Origin: CALJDF01 sp038121105
GTDB taxonomy: Bacteria; Pseudomonadota; Alphaproteobacteria; SHVP01
NCBI GenBank assembly: GCA_038121105.1
Contig: JAYONB010000005.1
Coordinates: forward strand, 62,001 to 126,000
DNA length: 64,000 bases
Reading direction: 5' to 3'
Shown: positions 17,273 to 23,798 of the stretch, piece after piece
How the letters are laid out: the number at the start of each line of letters is the position of its first letter
How positions within the stretch are numbered: the stretch's first letter is position 1
Position numbers and translations under genes: made by a program
Notes under the pieces: model-generated
Told to the model about the DNA's origin: nothing
Database searches by the model: none
The model's input: only the letters and a program-made list of their open reading frames with translations

Positions 17273-18097
17273 ATGGATGTCGCGAAAGCCCATGGGGCGG
17301 CTATACCGAAGCTCGGCTTCGGTACCTTTCCGCTCAAAGACGACGATGCCCGACGCATGGTCGCGCATGCCCTCAAGGCAGGGTATCGCCACATCGATAC
17401 CGCCCAGATGTATGCCAACGAAGCGGAAGTGGGCGAAGCCATCGCGAACGCCGAAGTGCCGCGAGACGAGATCTTTCTGACCACCAAGGTGTGGCCCGAC
17501 AACTTCGGCGACGGGCCGTTGCAGACCTCGGTGGAGGAGAGTCTCGCGAAGCTGCGGGTCGACGCGGTCGACTTACTTCTTCTCCATTGGCCCAAGTTCG
17601 ATCGCCCGTTGGATGAGACGGTGCGGGCCTTGAATGCGGTCCAGCGGGCCGGCATGGCGCGCCACATCGGGGTCAGCAACTTCACTGCGGCGCTTCTCCG
17701 CGAGGCGTGGGCCGTAACCGAGGTGCCGCTGGCCAACAACCAAGTGGAGTACCACCCCTATCTCAACCAAGGCCCGGTATTGGAGGTCGTCCGCGACCGC
17801 GGCATGACGCTCACGGCCTACATGCCCAATGCCCGCGGCAAAGTGTTCGAAGACGAAACGCTTCGCGAGATCGGTGCGCCGCACGGCAAGACGCCGGGTC
17901 AAGTCGCGTTGCGCTGGCTTTATCAGCAAGACGGCGTGGTGGCGATTCCGCGAACCGCCAGCGAGGCACATGCCGACGAGAACATCGGCATCCTCGACTT
18001 TGCGCTGTCGAACGACGAAGTAAAGCAGATCGACGCGCTGGCGCAGCCCGACGGTCGCCTGCTGAACCCGCCGGGGCTCGCGCCAACCTGGGACTAG
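17273..18097 (+). CDS. Aldo/keto reductase (2,5-diketogluconate reductase-like)
   Basis: A 274-residue NADPH-dependent aldo/keto reductase with a TIM-barrel fold. The catalytic tetrad is visible: Asp and Tyr in HIDTAQMYANE, Lys in TTKVW, and His in LLHWP. GVSNF and NQVEYHPYL are conserved barrel segments, and IPRTASEAHADENI near the C-terminus binds the NADPH phosphate. Closest in character to the DkgA/DkgB group, which reduces small keto or aldehyde compounds; the substrate is not determined. TGGAGGA lies seven bases before ATG 17273. It follows a hairpin and precedes a convergent GST gene with no intergenic space. Confidence 0.93.
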   Translation: MDVAKAHGAAIPKLGFGTFPLKDDDARRMVAHALKAGYRHIDTAQMYANEAEVGEAIANAEVPRDEIFLTTKVWPDNFGDGPLQTSVEESLAKLRVDAVDLLLLHWPKFDRPLDETVRALNAVQRAGMARHIGVSNFTAALLREAWAVTEVPLANNQVEYHPYLNQGPVLEVVRDRGMTLTAYMPNARGKVFEDETLREIGAPHGKTPGQVALRWLYQQDGVVAIPRTASEAHADENIGILDFALSNDEVKQIDALAQPDGRLLNPPGLAPTWD

Positions 18098-18745
18098 TTA
18101 GCTGCGATCTTTGATTGGCAGGATGGGACGGGTCTCGATTTCATCGTCGCGCGGTACGAAGGACGGCCGGTCGGTGAACCGGTCGAACCACTTTTTCATC
18201 GCCGGTCGTTTGTCGCGCCAATCCCACGGCAGGATGCCTTTTTCGTGCTGCCAGTCGTGGTACTTCAGCGCGCAGGCGATCGAGATCTGTCCGACGGTGA
18301 GGCCCTCGTAGCCGGCGCAATCCGCATTCACCCGATCCAGCCCACGTTTGATGGCCGCTTCGATCCGGTCGCGGTATTCGCCCCGGATATGATCTTCCGG
18401 GCGGTTGATCTCGAACTGACGCTGGCTCGACAGGTCGAAGAGTTGATCGCCAAGGGTTAGCCGAGTGAGTTCGATCCAACGTGCCGCGCCGTCTGCGGGG
18501 AACAGGCGCGGTTCGGGCCTGAGCGAATCGAGGAATTCGTATATCACGTGCCCGCCGTAGATCGGCGTGCCGTCGTCGAGGACCAGCGTCGGCACCTTCG
18601 ACAGCGGGTTTACCGCCGCGAGTTCATCCCACTGCTCGTAGGGGATACAGGGCCTGGGCTCCAGGTCGTCGTACACGCCCTTTTCGATGGCGACGACCTG
18701 GACTTTATGAATGAGTCCCTTGAGCGGCGTGTAGTAAAGCTTCAT
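18098..18745 (-). CDS. Glutathione S-transferase family protein
   Basis: A 215-residue GST. The N-terminal thioredoxin-like domain (about 1-80) includes KLYYTPLKGLIHKVQ, the cis-proline motif KVPTLVLDDG, and a glutathione-binding segment at IYGGHVIYEFLD where many GSTs have an E-S pair; here it is G-G-H, so glutathione contacts may differ. The C-terminal all-helical domain contains LTVGQISIACALKYHDW. GSTs of this type conjugate or isomerise electrophiles, consistent with the aromatic and aldehyde chemistry implied by nearby genes. The stop codon abuts the stop of the convergent aldo/keto reductase gene. Confidence 0.88.
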   Translation of the reverse strand: MKLYYTPLKGLIHKVQVVAIEKGVYDDLEPRPCIPYEQWDELAAVNPLSKVPTLVLDDGTPIYGGHVIYEFLDSLRPEPRLFPADGAARWIELTRLTLGDQLFDLSSQRQFEINRPEDHIRGEYRDRIEAAIKRGLDRVNADCAGYEGLTVGQISIACALKYHDWQHEKGILPWDWRDKRPAMKKWFDRFTDRPSFVPRDDEIETRPILPIKDRS

Positions 18746-18815
18746 GTGCTGACCCCAAACAATCGATTGATGGCGGGCAGCCTATCACGCCGACGGTGCA
18801 ATATGCCGCCGCTGG

Positions 18816-20261
18816 CTAAAGCGCCGCGGTGGCCTCTTCAACGATGGTGCCCTTAAAGAAGTCCGGATTCATTTGCGTATGAAGGCGCGTCACGTTTTCA
18901 AATGCAAATGCGCGAAAGTCGGGCTCGGTGAGCAACCCGTCCTCGACCATCTCCCAAGCTTCGGGAATGACTTTCGTCGGGTCGGGCACGTCCCAATGAC
19001 CGATATCGGAGCCGAGGAACGCATTGAGCTTTTGCCCGAACGGGTTGAGGCGGGAATCGAAAGCAGCACCGTTCATACGATCGTCGGCTTCGCATCCGAT
19101 ATAGAAGTTGGGCAGGAAGCGTGTCCCGATGTCTTCTTTCTTCTCCAGCCCGATCGCTTTCCAATCATCGACATCGGCCGCCGTCTCGCCGCCCGGGGGG
19201 CTGGCAAAGATGCTGTCGAGCGTTTCGGGATCCGTTGTCGCATGGACGAGATCGCCGCCGTACCGGGTGAAATAGTCCGCCAAGGCGGCCCGGTCCAAGA
19301 GCGCCGGATCGGTGACCCGCCGAAGCGCGTCGACGTTCCGCTTTTCCCAGTGCTCGACGATGTCGTTCAAAAGGCTCAACGCCCAACCCGCACCGCCTTC
19401 GAGAAAGGCAATGCGCAGATCGGGGAACCGTTGGGTGACGCCGCCCATGAACAAGGCTTTGCACGCGGCCTCGGCCCCGGCCGCGAAATGGCCGATATGG
19501 TTGTACATAAAGTTGGTGGTCGTCCCGCGCGCACCCCAGCCGGCGCCCATCCCGTTGTGGTGGGTTGCGGGCGCCACGCCCAGCTCAAGGCACTTGGCCC
19601 AGACGGGGTCGTAATCGTAAAGGCTGTCGACGGCGAGCGGATCGATCCAGGCCGCTTGTTTGTTCTCGGCGCCCTCGAGTGGGCGGCGGACGCAGCCCGG
19701 AATCGTCACCGTCTTGAAGCCACGTTCTTTGACCGCGAATTCCATCTCGGCGATCGCTTCCGCCGGCGTGTGGATCGGGATGACCGCCGAGGGCGCCATT
19801 CTGTCGCGGTGGGCGTCGAAAAGGTCGGCATACATCACGTTGAGGGCCCGGCACCCGCCGAGCCGGAGTTCTTCGTCGTCGCTCGAAGCGATCGGAATGC
19901 CGACGGAGGTGTACATGATCGCAAAGTCGATCCCGAACTCGTCGAGGCGTTCGCGGATGAGATTGGGCAGCATGGTCGTGGCGCGCTCGCGCGGGTCGGC
20001 CGTGTTGACCAGCCATGACGGGGGTCGCATTAACCGGCGCTGCTGTCGGGTCTTTGCGTCAAGCGCGTACCAGCCTTCCGCGTCGTCGTGGTACGGGCTA
20101 TTGGCTTCGTGGATTTGGCGGTACCGCTCGGCCAAGCTTTTGCCGCCCACTTGCCGCAAGTAATCCAAGAAGACCGGTAGAATTTCTACAATATGGCCAT
20201 CGCCATCGATGATGGGATGGTCGATGGATTTTCGGATCTCGGCCGCGTTTCTGCTGCTCAT
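18816..20261 (-). CDS. Amidohydrolase_2-family metal-dependent hydrolase
   Basis: A 481-residue TIM-barrel enzyme of the amidohydrolase_2 group, whose members decarboxylate or hydrolyse aromatic and related compounds. Metal-binding features are the N-terminal IIDGDGHIVE (the family's D-x-D-x-H-x-x-E variant), a central ATHHNGMG, the FPDLRIAFLEGGAGW segment before the third ligand, and a C-terminal FLGSDIGHWDVPD carrying the catalytic Asp. I place the start at ATG 20261 because DGDGH lies close to the N-terminus in this family; an upstream in-frame start at 20369 adds 36 unlikely residues. Divergent from the LuxR-type gene. The pathway is unknown. Confidence 0.88.
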   Translation of the reverse strand: MSSRNAAEIRKSIDHPIIDGDGHIVEILPVFLDYLRQVGGKSLAERYRQIHEANSPYHDDAEGWYALDAKTRQQRRLMRPPSWLVNTADPRERATTMLPNLIRERLDEFGIDFAIMYTSVGIPIASSDDEELRLGGCRALNVMYADLFDAHRDRMAPSAVIPIHTPAEAIAEMEFAVKERGFKTVTIPGCVRRPLEGAENKQAAWIDPLAVDSLYDYDPVWAKCLELGVAPATHHNGMGAGWGARGTTTNFMYNHIGHFAAGAEAACKALFMGGVTQRFPDLRIAFLEGGAGWALSLLNDIVEHWEKRNVDALRRVTDPALLDRAALADYFTRYGGDLVHATTDPETLDSIFASPPGGETAADVDDWKAIGLEKKEDIGTRFLPNFYIGCEADDRMNGAAFDSRLNPFGQKLNAFLGSDIGHWDVPDPTKVIPEAWEMVEDGLLTEPDFRAFAFENVTRLHTQMNPDFFKGTIVEEATAAL

Positions 20262-20350
20262 CGGGGGCCCGTTCAGTGGTGGGAAGGCGCCGTATCCTAA
20301 CGCGCCAACCCTGCTGGCCTGAGTCTCGCGTGACCAGTTCCGCGACAAAC

Positions 20351-20359
20351 TTATCCACA
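20351..20359 (+). promoter_or_regulatory. Perfect DnaA-box match
   Basis: TTATCCACA matches the strong DnaA box exactly. It stands alone; no cluster of boxes, AT-rich unwinding element or replication gene is nearby. It could be a DnaA-responsive site for the divergent amidohydrolase and LuxR-type genes, or chance. Confidence 0.3.
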
Positions 20360-20365
20360 ATTGAT

Positions 20366-20407
20366 GCAAATTTGCGATTCACAAGCTGTGTTATGCAGAA
20401 TTGCATA
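20366..20407. promoter_or_regulatory. Two palindromes in the amidohydrolase/LuxR intergenic region
   Basis: GCAAATTTGC (20366-20375) is a perfect 10-bp palindrome. TATGCA-GAAT-TGCATA (20392-20407) is a perfect 6-bp inverted repeat. Both lie in an AT-richer patch between divergent genes, as expected of operators. No binding protein can be assigned. Confidence 0.4.
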
Positions 20408-20455
20408 TCATTCTTGCGACCTTCGGTGATGTGGCGCCCTGTGACCTCTGCCTAA

Positions 20456-20477
20456 GCTCTAGTTCTGGAAATAGAGC
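20456..20477. promoter_or_regulatory. Lux-box-like inverted repeat before the LuxR-type gene
   Basis: GCTCTA and TAGAGC are separated by 10 nt, giving a 22-bp dyad 21 nt upstream of the LuxR-type ATG. An overlapping AAATAG/CTATTT hairpin occupies 20469-20483. The CT-N-AG geometry recalls LuxR-family operators, so autoregulation is possible; this is inference. Confidence 0.4.
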
Positions 20478-20498
20478 CTATTTGGGGGAGGGCCAGTC

Positions 20499-20867
20499 AT
20501 GCTTCAACAAACGGACCAACCGCTGGAACGCCAGATGGACCGCGCCTCGGCGCCCCTGCCGTTCCCGATGTCGTCGCCAGCCGCGGCGCGCGGCACGGTG
20601 ACGCCGACGCTACCTGGATTTCCGAGCCCGCTCGCCGCCGCGATTCTGGGCGACCAGCCCGGTCGCCCTATCCCGCGGCTCAGTCCACGCGAGACCGAAT
20701 GCCTCGAATGGACGGCGCAAGGCAAAACGACCTGGGAAATCGCTCAGATTCTATGTCTGTCGGATTCGACGGTGAACTACTACATCCGCAACGCCATGAA
20801 GAAGCTCGCCGTGCACACCAAGGCGCACGCCGTCTCCAAGGCCGCCGTGTTGGGCATGTTCGGATGA
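20499..20867 (+). CDS. LuxR-type HTH transcription regulator without a sensor domain
   Basis: A 122-residue protein whose C-terminal half (about 58-122) is a LuxR/GerE helix-turn-helix: LSPRETECLEW, then GKTTWEIAQILCLSDSTVNY, then IRNAMKKLAVHTKAHAV. The first ~57 residues are Pro/Ala/Ser-rich and carry no autoinducer-binding or receiver domain, so any signal must come from elsewhere. GGGGGAGGG at 20484-20492 gives a strong ribosome-binding site. The upstream region holds several dyads. The gene heads a four-gene stretch in one direction (small ORF, tail-anchored protein, pentapeptide protein), making it a plausible regulator of that group. About 219 nt with no evident gene follow the stop. 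Confidence 0.9.
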   Translation: MLQQTDQPLERQMDRASAPLPFPMSSPAAARGTVTPTLPGFPSPLAAAILGDQPGRPIPRLSPRETECLEWTAQGKTTWEIAQILCLSDSTVNYYIRNAMKKLAVHTKAHAVSKAAVLGMFG

Positions 20868-21086
20868 CAACGCGATCGGCCTGGTCGACCAACGATGGCC
20901 ATCGCCTTACCGGTTTGAGGGCCGGGTCTGTGGCGTTCATAGCGTCCTGCGACCCTGCGTTTCCTGTACCGCACCCAGGAGCGCAACTCGGATGCCGGCC
21001 CTGCCGGCGGCGGGCACCGACCTCCTCTGGGGTCCGTCTCGCGACCCGCGCCCTCAATGCATCTCTTCTCTGGAAGGAGGACTGAC

Positions 21087-21260
21087 GTGAAAGAAGCACT
21101 TGCGAACGAGACAGGGATCAGTCGCTGGTTTCGACTAAGGCAGCTTCTGGTTTCGCTGGGCCTACAAAAAAGAAAAGCCGACGGCAGCGGTCGTCGAGCC
21201 GCCTACACCGATTATTGGCAGGTTCGAAACCACCGCGCTGCCGCGCCGACGCGAAAGTAA
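21087..21260 (+). CDS. Small hypothetical protein (57 aa)
   Basis: A short basic protein beginning with GTG at 21087. GGAAGGAGG at 21072-21080, seven bases upstream, is one of the best ribosome-binding sites in the window and is the main argument that this ORF is translated. The product has a central LRQLLVSLGLQKRK and a basic C-terminus (NHRAAAPTRK). I recognise no family. It lies between the LuxR-type gene and the tail-anchored protein gene, same strand, followed by a hairpin-rich leader. Confidence 0.45.
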   Translation: MKEALANETGISRWFRLRQLLVSLGLQKRKADGSGRRAAYTDYWQVRNHRAAAPTRK

Positions 21261-21270
21261 GGACAAGCTT

Positions 21271-21351
21271 CCGCCGAGACTAACGGCGGCAAATCAACCC
21301 CAAAAAAGGGGAACCGGCGGACGTAACCGCGCCGCCGGACAAGGGGGGTCC
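21271..21351 (+). promoter_or_regulatory. Hairpin-rich leader upstream of the 21357 gene
   Basis: Three successive stems occur: CCGCCG/CGGCGG (21271-21289), CCCC/GGGG around six A (21298-21311), and CCGGCGG/CCGCCGG (21314-21338). A competing GGAC/GTCC stem (21337-21351) would enclose the AAGGGGGG ribosome-binding site of the next gene. This could be a structured 5' leader that controls translation; it matches no riboswitch class I know. Confidence 0.4.
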
Positions 21352-21356
21352 GTTTC

Positions 21357-21818
21357 ATGTTTACGTATGAAATCTACGTGTTCGAGCGTGGTCGTTGGGT
21401 CTTGGAATCGTCCTACGCGGCCGATCGGCGCGATGAGGCACTCAATCTCGCCCGGCGAATTGAGAACAATAAAAGTGCCGATGGTGTCCAGGTTATTCGC
21501 GAGCGTGTCGATGCCGGTACCGGGCGGATCGAACGAACGACGGTGTACAACACTTGGCGGCGTCGCAAAGCCAAAGCATGGCGCGCCGCACGTGGGGACG
21601 CCCCTGGGCCCTATGCCGACCTGTTGGCAGCGGCGACCGATGACGAAGAGCTCTTGCCGGAGCCCATCTATCCTGACCCGCCGGCGCCACCCGAATTTGT
21701 TCCCCCGGTGGGTCGTGTCCTGACGAAGCTTGTCGCGATTGCGGTTGCCAGTCTTGGCCTTGCGTCTCTAATCACCGCCGTACACAGCGGTGCCTCGGCG
21801 GGCGCCCTTGGGCTGTAG
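21357..21818 (+). CDS. Hypothetical protein with C-terminal membrane anchor
   Basis: A 153-residue protein of no recognised family. Residues 1-75 look like a small folded domain (FTYEIYVFERGRWVLE; RRDEALNLARRIE; VQVIRERVD) followed by a very basic stretch, WRRRKAKAWRAARG. A Pro/acidic linker (about 95-118, PEPIYPDPPAPPEF) leads to one hydrophobic segment (about 121-142), so the N-terminal domain is probably cytoplasmic and held at the inner membrane. The stop is five bases before the pentapeptide-repeat ATG, so the two are very likely co-translated and may act together. Confidence 0.75.
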   Translation: MFTYEIYVFERGRWVLESSYAADRRDEALNLARRIENNKSADGVQVIRERVDAGTGRIERTTVYNTWRRRKAKAWRAARGDAPGPYADLLAAATDDEELLPEPIYPDPPAPPEFVPPVGRVLTKLVAIAVASLGLASLITAVHSGASAGALGL

Positions 21819-21823
21819 GGACC

Positions 21824-22948
21824 ATGACCCCGCAAGATTTCGTCGACATGCTGCGTCGCCATGATCGGTTCTTGAACCGACAAAGTGGTGGAAAACGTGC
21901 GGTCCTGACGAACTGCAACCTATCCGGATTACGTCTGACGAACCTAAATCTCAGAGAAGCAAAACTGACAGGCGTCAGTTTTCGTGGATGCCGGTTCGTC
22001 AACGCCGACTTTTCCTTTGCCGATCTATTCGCGGCCGATTTCGGAAATGCCGAACTGCGTGGCGCCAACCTTCACCGGGCCGACTTGCGTGGCGCCCGAC
22101 TGTCCGAGACCGTGCTGCGTGACGCCAACCTTAAGGAAGCGGATCTGCGTCCCGGGGCGCTGGTTATTGACCAACAGCAGCCGAGAAGCAGCGGAAAAAG
22201 CGACTTTACGGTTGAGAAAACCACTGAGGACAAAGGACGGAGCGTTGACCTCACGGGGGCCGATCTGTGTCGGGCGAACTTGGAAGCGGCAAAGCTACAG
22301 AGCGCCAAGATGGTCGGCGCCGATCTCAATCGGGCGAACCTAAACTTCGCTCGGCTGGAAGGGGCGAATATGAGAGGCGCCGTTCTGTCTGATGTTCGGT
22401 TGACGAGCGTCGACTTCGTCGGCGCCAAAGTGAGCGTGGCATCTGCCGAATGGACCCCGACTCTGAGGGACACGTTACGTCAACACGCTTTATGGTCCGA
22501 TTCAGATGGACGCAAAGGGAGACGCGCGGAGCTTTCCGGCGCCGACCTGCAGGGGGTCGATCTATCGCATGCCTTTCTCTCGGGGGCGGACTTAAGTGGT
22601 GCCAATCTGTCGGGCGCGAATTTGAGCGATACCGAGTTCGTTTCTGCGAACCTCAGCAATGCAAAAATGGACGGCGCGTACTTGTCCCGGACGGATTTGT
22701 CGGGAACGAAGATGTCAGGTGTTTCGATGTGCGGGGCTGTCCTCACCAGCGTTCGGATGGAGCCGGTCGTTCAGCAGCGACGCGACGGAAAAGGTACCAA
22801 GCTCGTCAAGACCGACCTGACCAATGCCGACCTCACGGGGGTGCAAGTCGCCTACACCTCGATGCATAAGGCCCGCCTAGAGGGGCTCAAGCACGACGGC
22901 ATCGTGACCGCGATCGCGGAGCGCATGGACCGGCTTCAACCGAGTTAA
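21824..22948 (+). CDS. Pentapeptide-repeat protein with duplicated cap motif
   Basis: A 374-residue protein dominated by A(D/N)LXX repeats that fold as a right-handed quadrilateral beta-helix. Two repeat blocks are seen (about 30-110 and 133-205 plus 225-350). Each major block is preceded by the same non-repeat motif: FVDMLRRHDRF...GGKRA at the N-terminus and LRDTLRQHALW...GRKGRRA near residue 210. The second pentapeptide protein in the window (39561-40805) has the same two caps and overall plan. Family members include DNA-gyrase protectors and scaffold proteins; nothing here indicates a specific target. It follows a tail-anchored protein gene by five bases. Confidence 0.9.
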   Translation: MTPQDFVDMLRRHDRFLNRQSGGKRAVLTNCNLSGLRLTNLNLREAKLTGVSFRGCRFVNADFSFADLFAADFGNAELRGANLHRADLRGARLSETVLRDANLKEADLRPGALVIDQQQPRSSGKSDFTVEKTTEDKGRSVDLTGADLCRANLEAAKLQSAKMVGADLNRANLNFARLEGANMRGAVLSDVRLTSVDFVGAKVSVASAEWTPTLRDTLRQHALWSDSDGRKGRRAELSGADLQGVDLSHAFLSGADLSGANLSGANLSDTEFVSANLSNAKMDGAYLSRTDLSGTKMSGVSMCGAVLTSVRMEPVVQQRRDGKGTKLVKTDLTNADLTGVQVAYTSMHKARLEGLKHDGIVTAIAERMDRLQPS

Positions 22949-22989
22949 GGCCCTTGCACCGGCTGGTGTTTGGGTGACACGCTGGGCGG

Positions 22990-23793
22990 ATGACACAACA
23001 ACAAATCCGTTATGCCTACGTCGATGTGAATGGTGGGCAGGTCCATTACCGGTCGAGCGGCCGAACCGGTGGCGCCCTGGTATGTTTCCATCAAACGCCT
23101 CTGTCCTCGCGCATGTACGAGCGCGCCTTGCCGCTGCTCGGTGCGCGGCTTCGGGCATTCGCCTTCGATACGCCGGGATACGGCGCATCAACGCCTCTTA
23201 TTCCCGGTCCGCCGACTCTCGAGGGTTATGCGGCGCAGCTGGTGGCCGCGATGGATGCCATCGGTCTGGATCGCGTGGCGGTTTGCGGCTTCGCCACCGG
23301 CGCGGCGATCGCGGTCGAGGTCGCGCGCCAATTGGGCAAGCGCGGAAGCCATCTCGTTTTGTCGGGGACGCCTCTTCTGAGCGATTCGCGGCTGAAGATG
23401 TTTGCCGAAAACCTCGGCGAACCGAACCTCGAAGCCAGCGGGGCCCACGTCCAACAGGTCTGGGACAGCCGCATGGAAAACTACGGACCCGACAACGATC
23501 TTGACCAGGTGCAAATGGCGGTGGCGGAAACCATCCGCGTGTACGACCGGTTCAATTGGGGCCTATTGGCGGTCGCCAAATACGACTTGGCCACTGCATT
23601 ACGCGCCTTGGATGTACCGGCCCTCTTCATCAGCGCGGAGCATGACAAGTTGTCGCCAGAGAACAGCGACGCCGCCAGCCTCGTGCATGGCGCCCGCGAA
23701 TTGTACGTTCCCAATGCGCAGCCGCAGCTGTGCTGGACAGACCCGGAGCGGTTTGCCGAAGAAGTGTTCAAGTTCGTCGACCCTACCGGTTGA
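22990..23793 (+). CDS. Alpha/beta-hydrolase-fold protein lacking the nucleophile (second copy)
   Basis: A 267-residue alpha/beta-hydrolase-fold protein. GQVHYRSSG, FHQTPLSSRMYE and AFDTPGYGAST match the usual early strands, but the nucleophile elbow reads CGFATGA, placing Ala102 where Ser is expected. The later acid is present (AEHDKLSP) but no catalytic His is evident around QLCWTDPERF. It resembles the protein at 12674-13501, which has Arg at the same position and the same T-G after it. A catalytic hydrolase is therefore unlikely. The stop overlaps or adjoins the start of the GH3-family gene, so the two are probably translated together and may act on one substrate. Confidence 0.82.
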   Translation: MTQQQIRYAYVDVNGGQVHYRSSGRTGGALVCFHQTPLSSRMYERALPLLGARLRAFAFDTPGYGASTPLIPGPPTLEGYAAQLVAAMDAIGLDRVAVCGFATGAAIAVEVARQLGKRGSHLVLSGTPLLSDSRLKMFAENLGEPNLEASGAHVQQVWDSRMENYGPDNDLDQVQMAVAETIRVYDRFNWGLLAVAKYDLATALRALDVPALFISAEHDKLSPENSDAASLVHGARELYVPNAQPQLCWTDPERFAEEVFKFVDPTG

Positions 23794-23798
23794 CCACG

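Noticed and set aside
18873..20018. 381-codon open frame antisense to the amidohydrolase
   Set aside because: Shadow frame; the minus-strand protein has all amidohydrolase motifs and normal length.
20351..20407. Replication origin
   Set aside because: Only one DnaA box, no AT-rich unwinding element and no origin-associated genes nearby.
21824..22948. Assignment of the pentapeptide protein as a quinolone-resistance (Qnr) protein
   Set aside because: Pentapeptide repeats alone do not define Qnr; the cap motifs and length differ from Qnr proteins.
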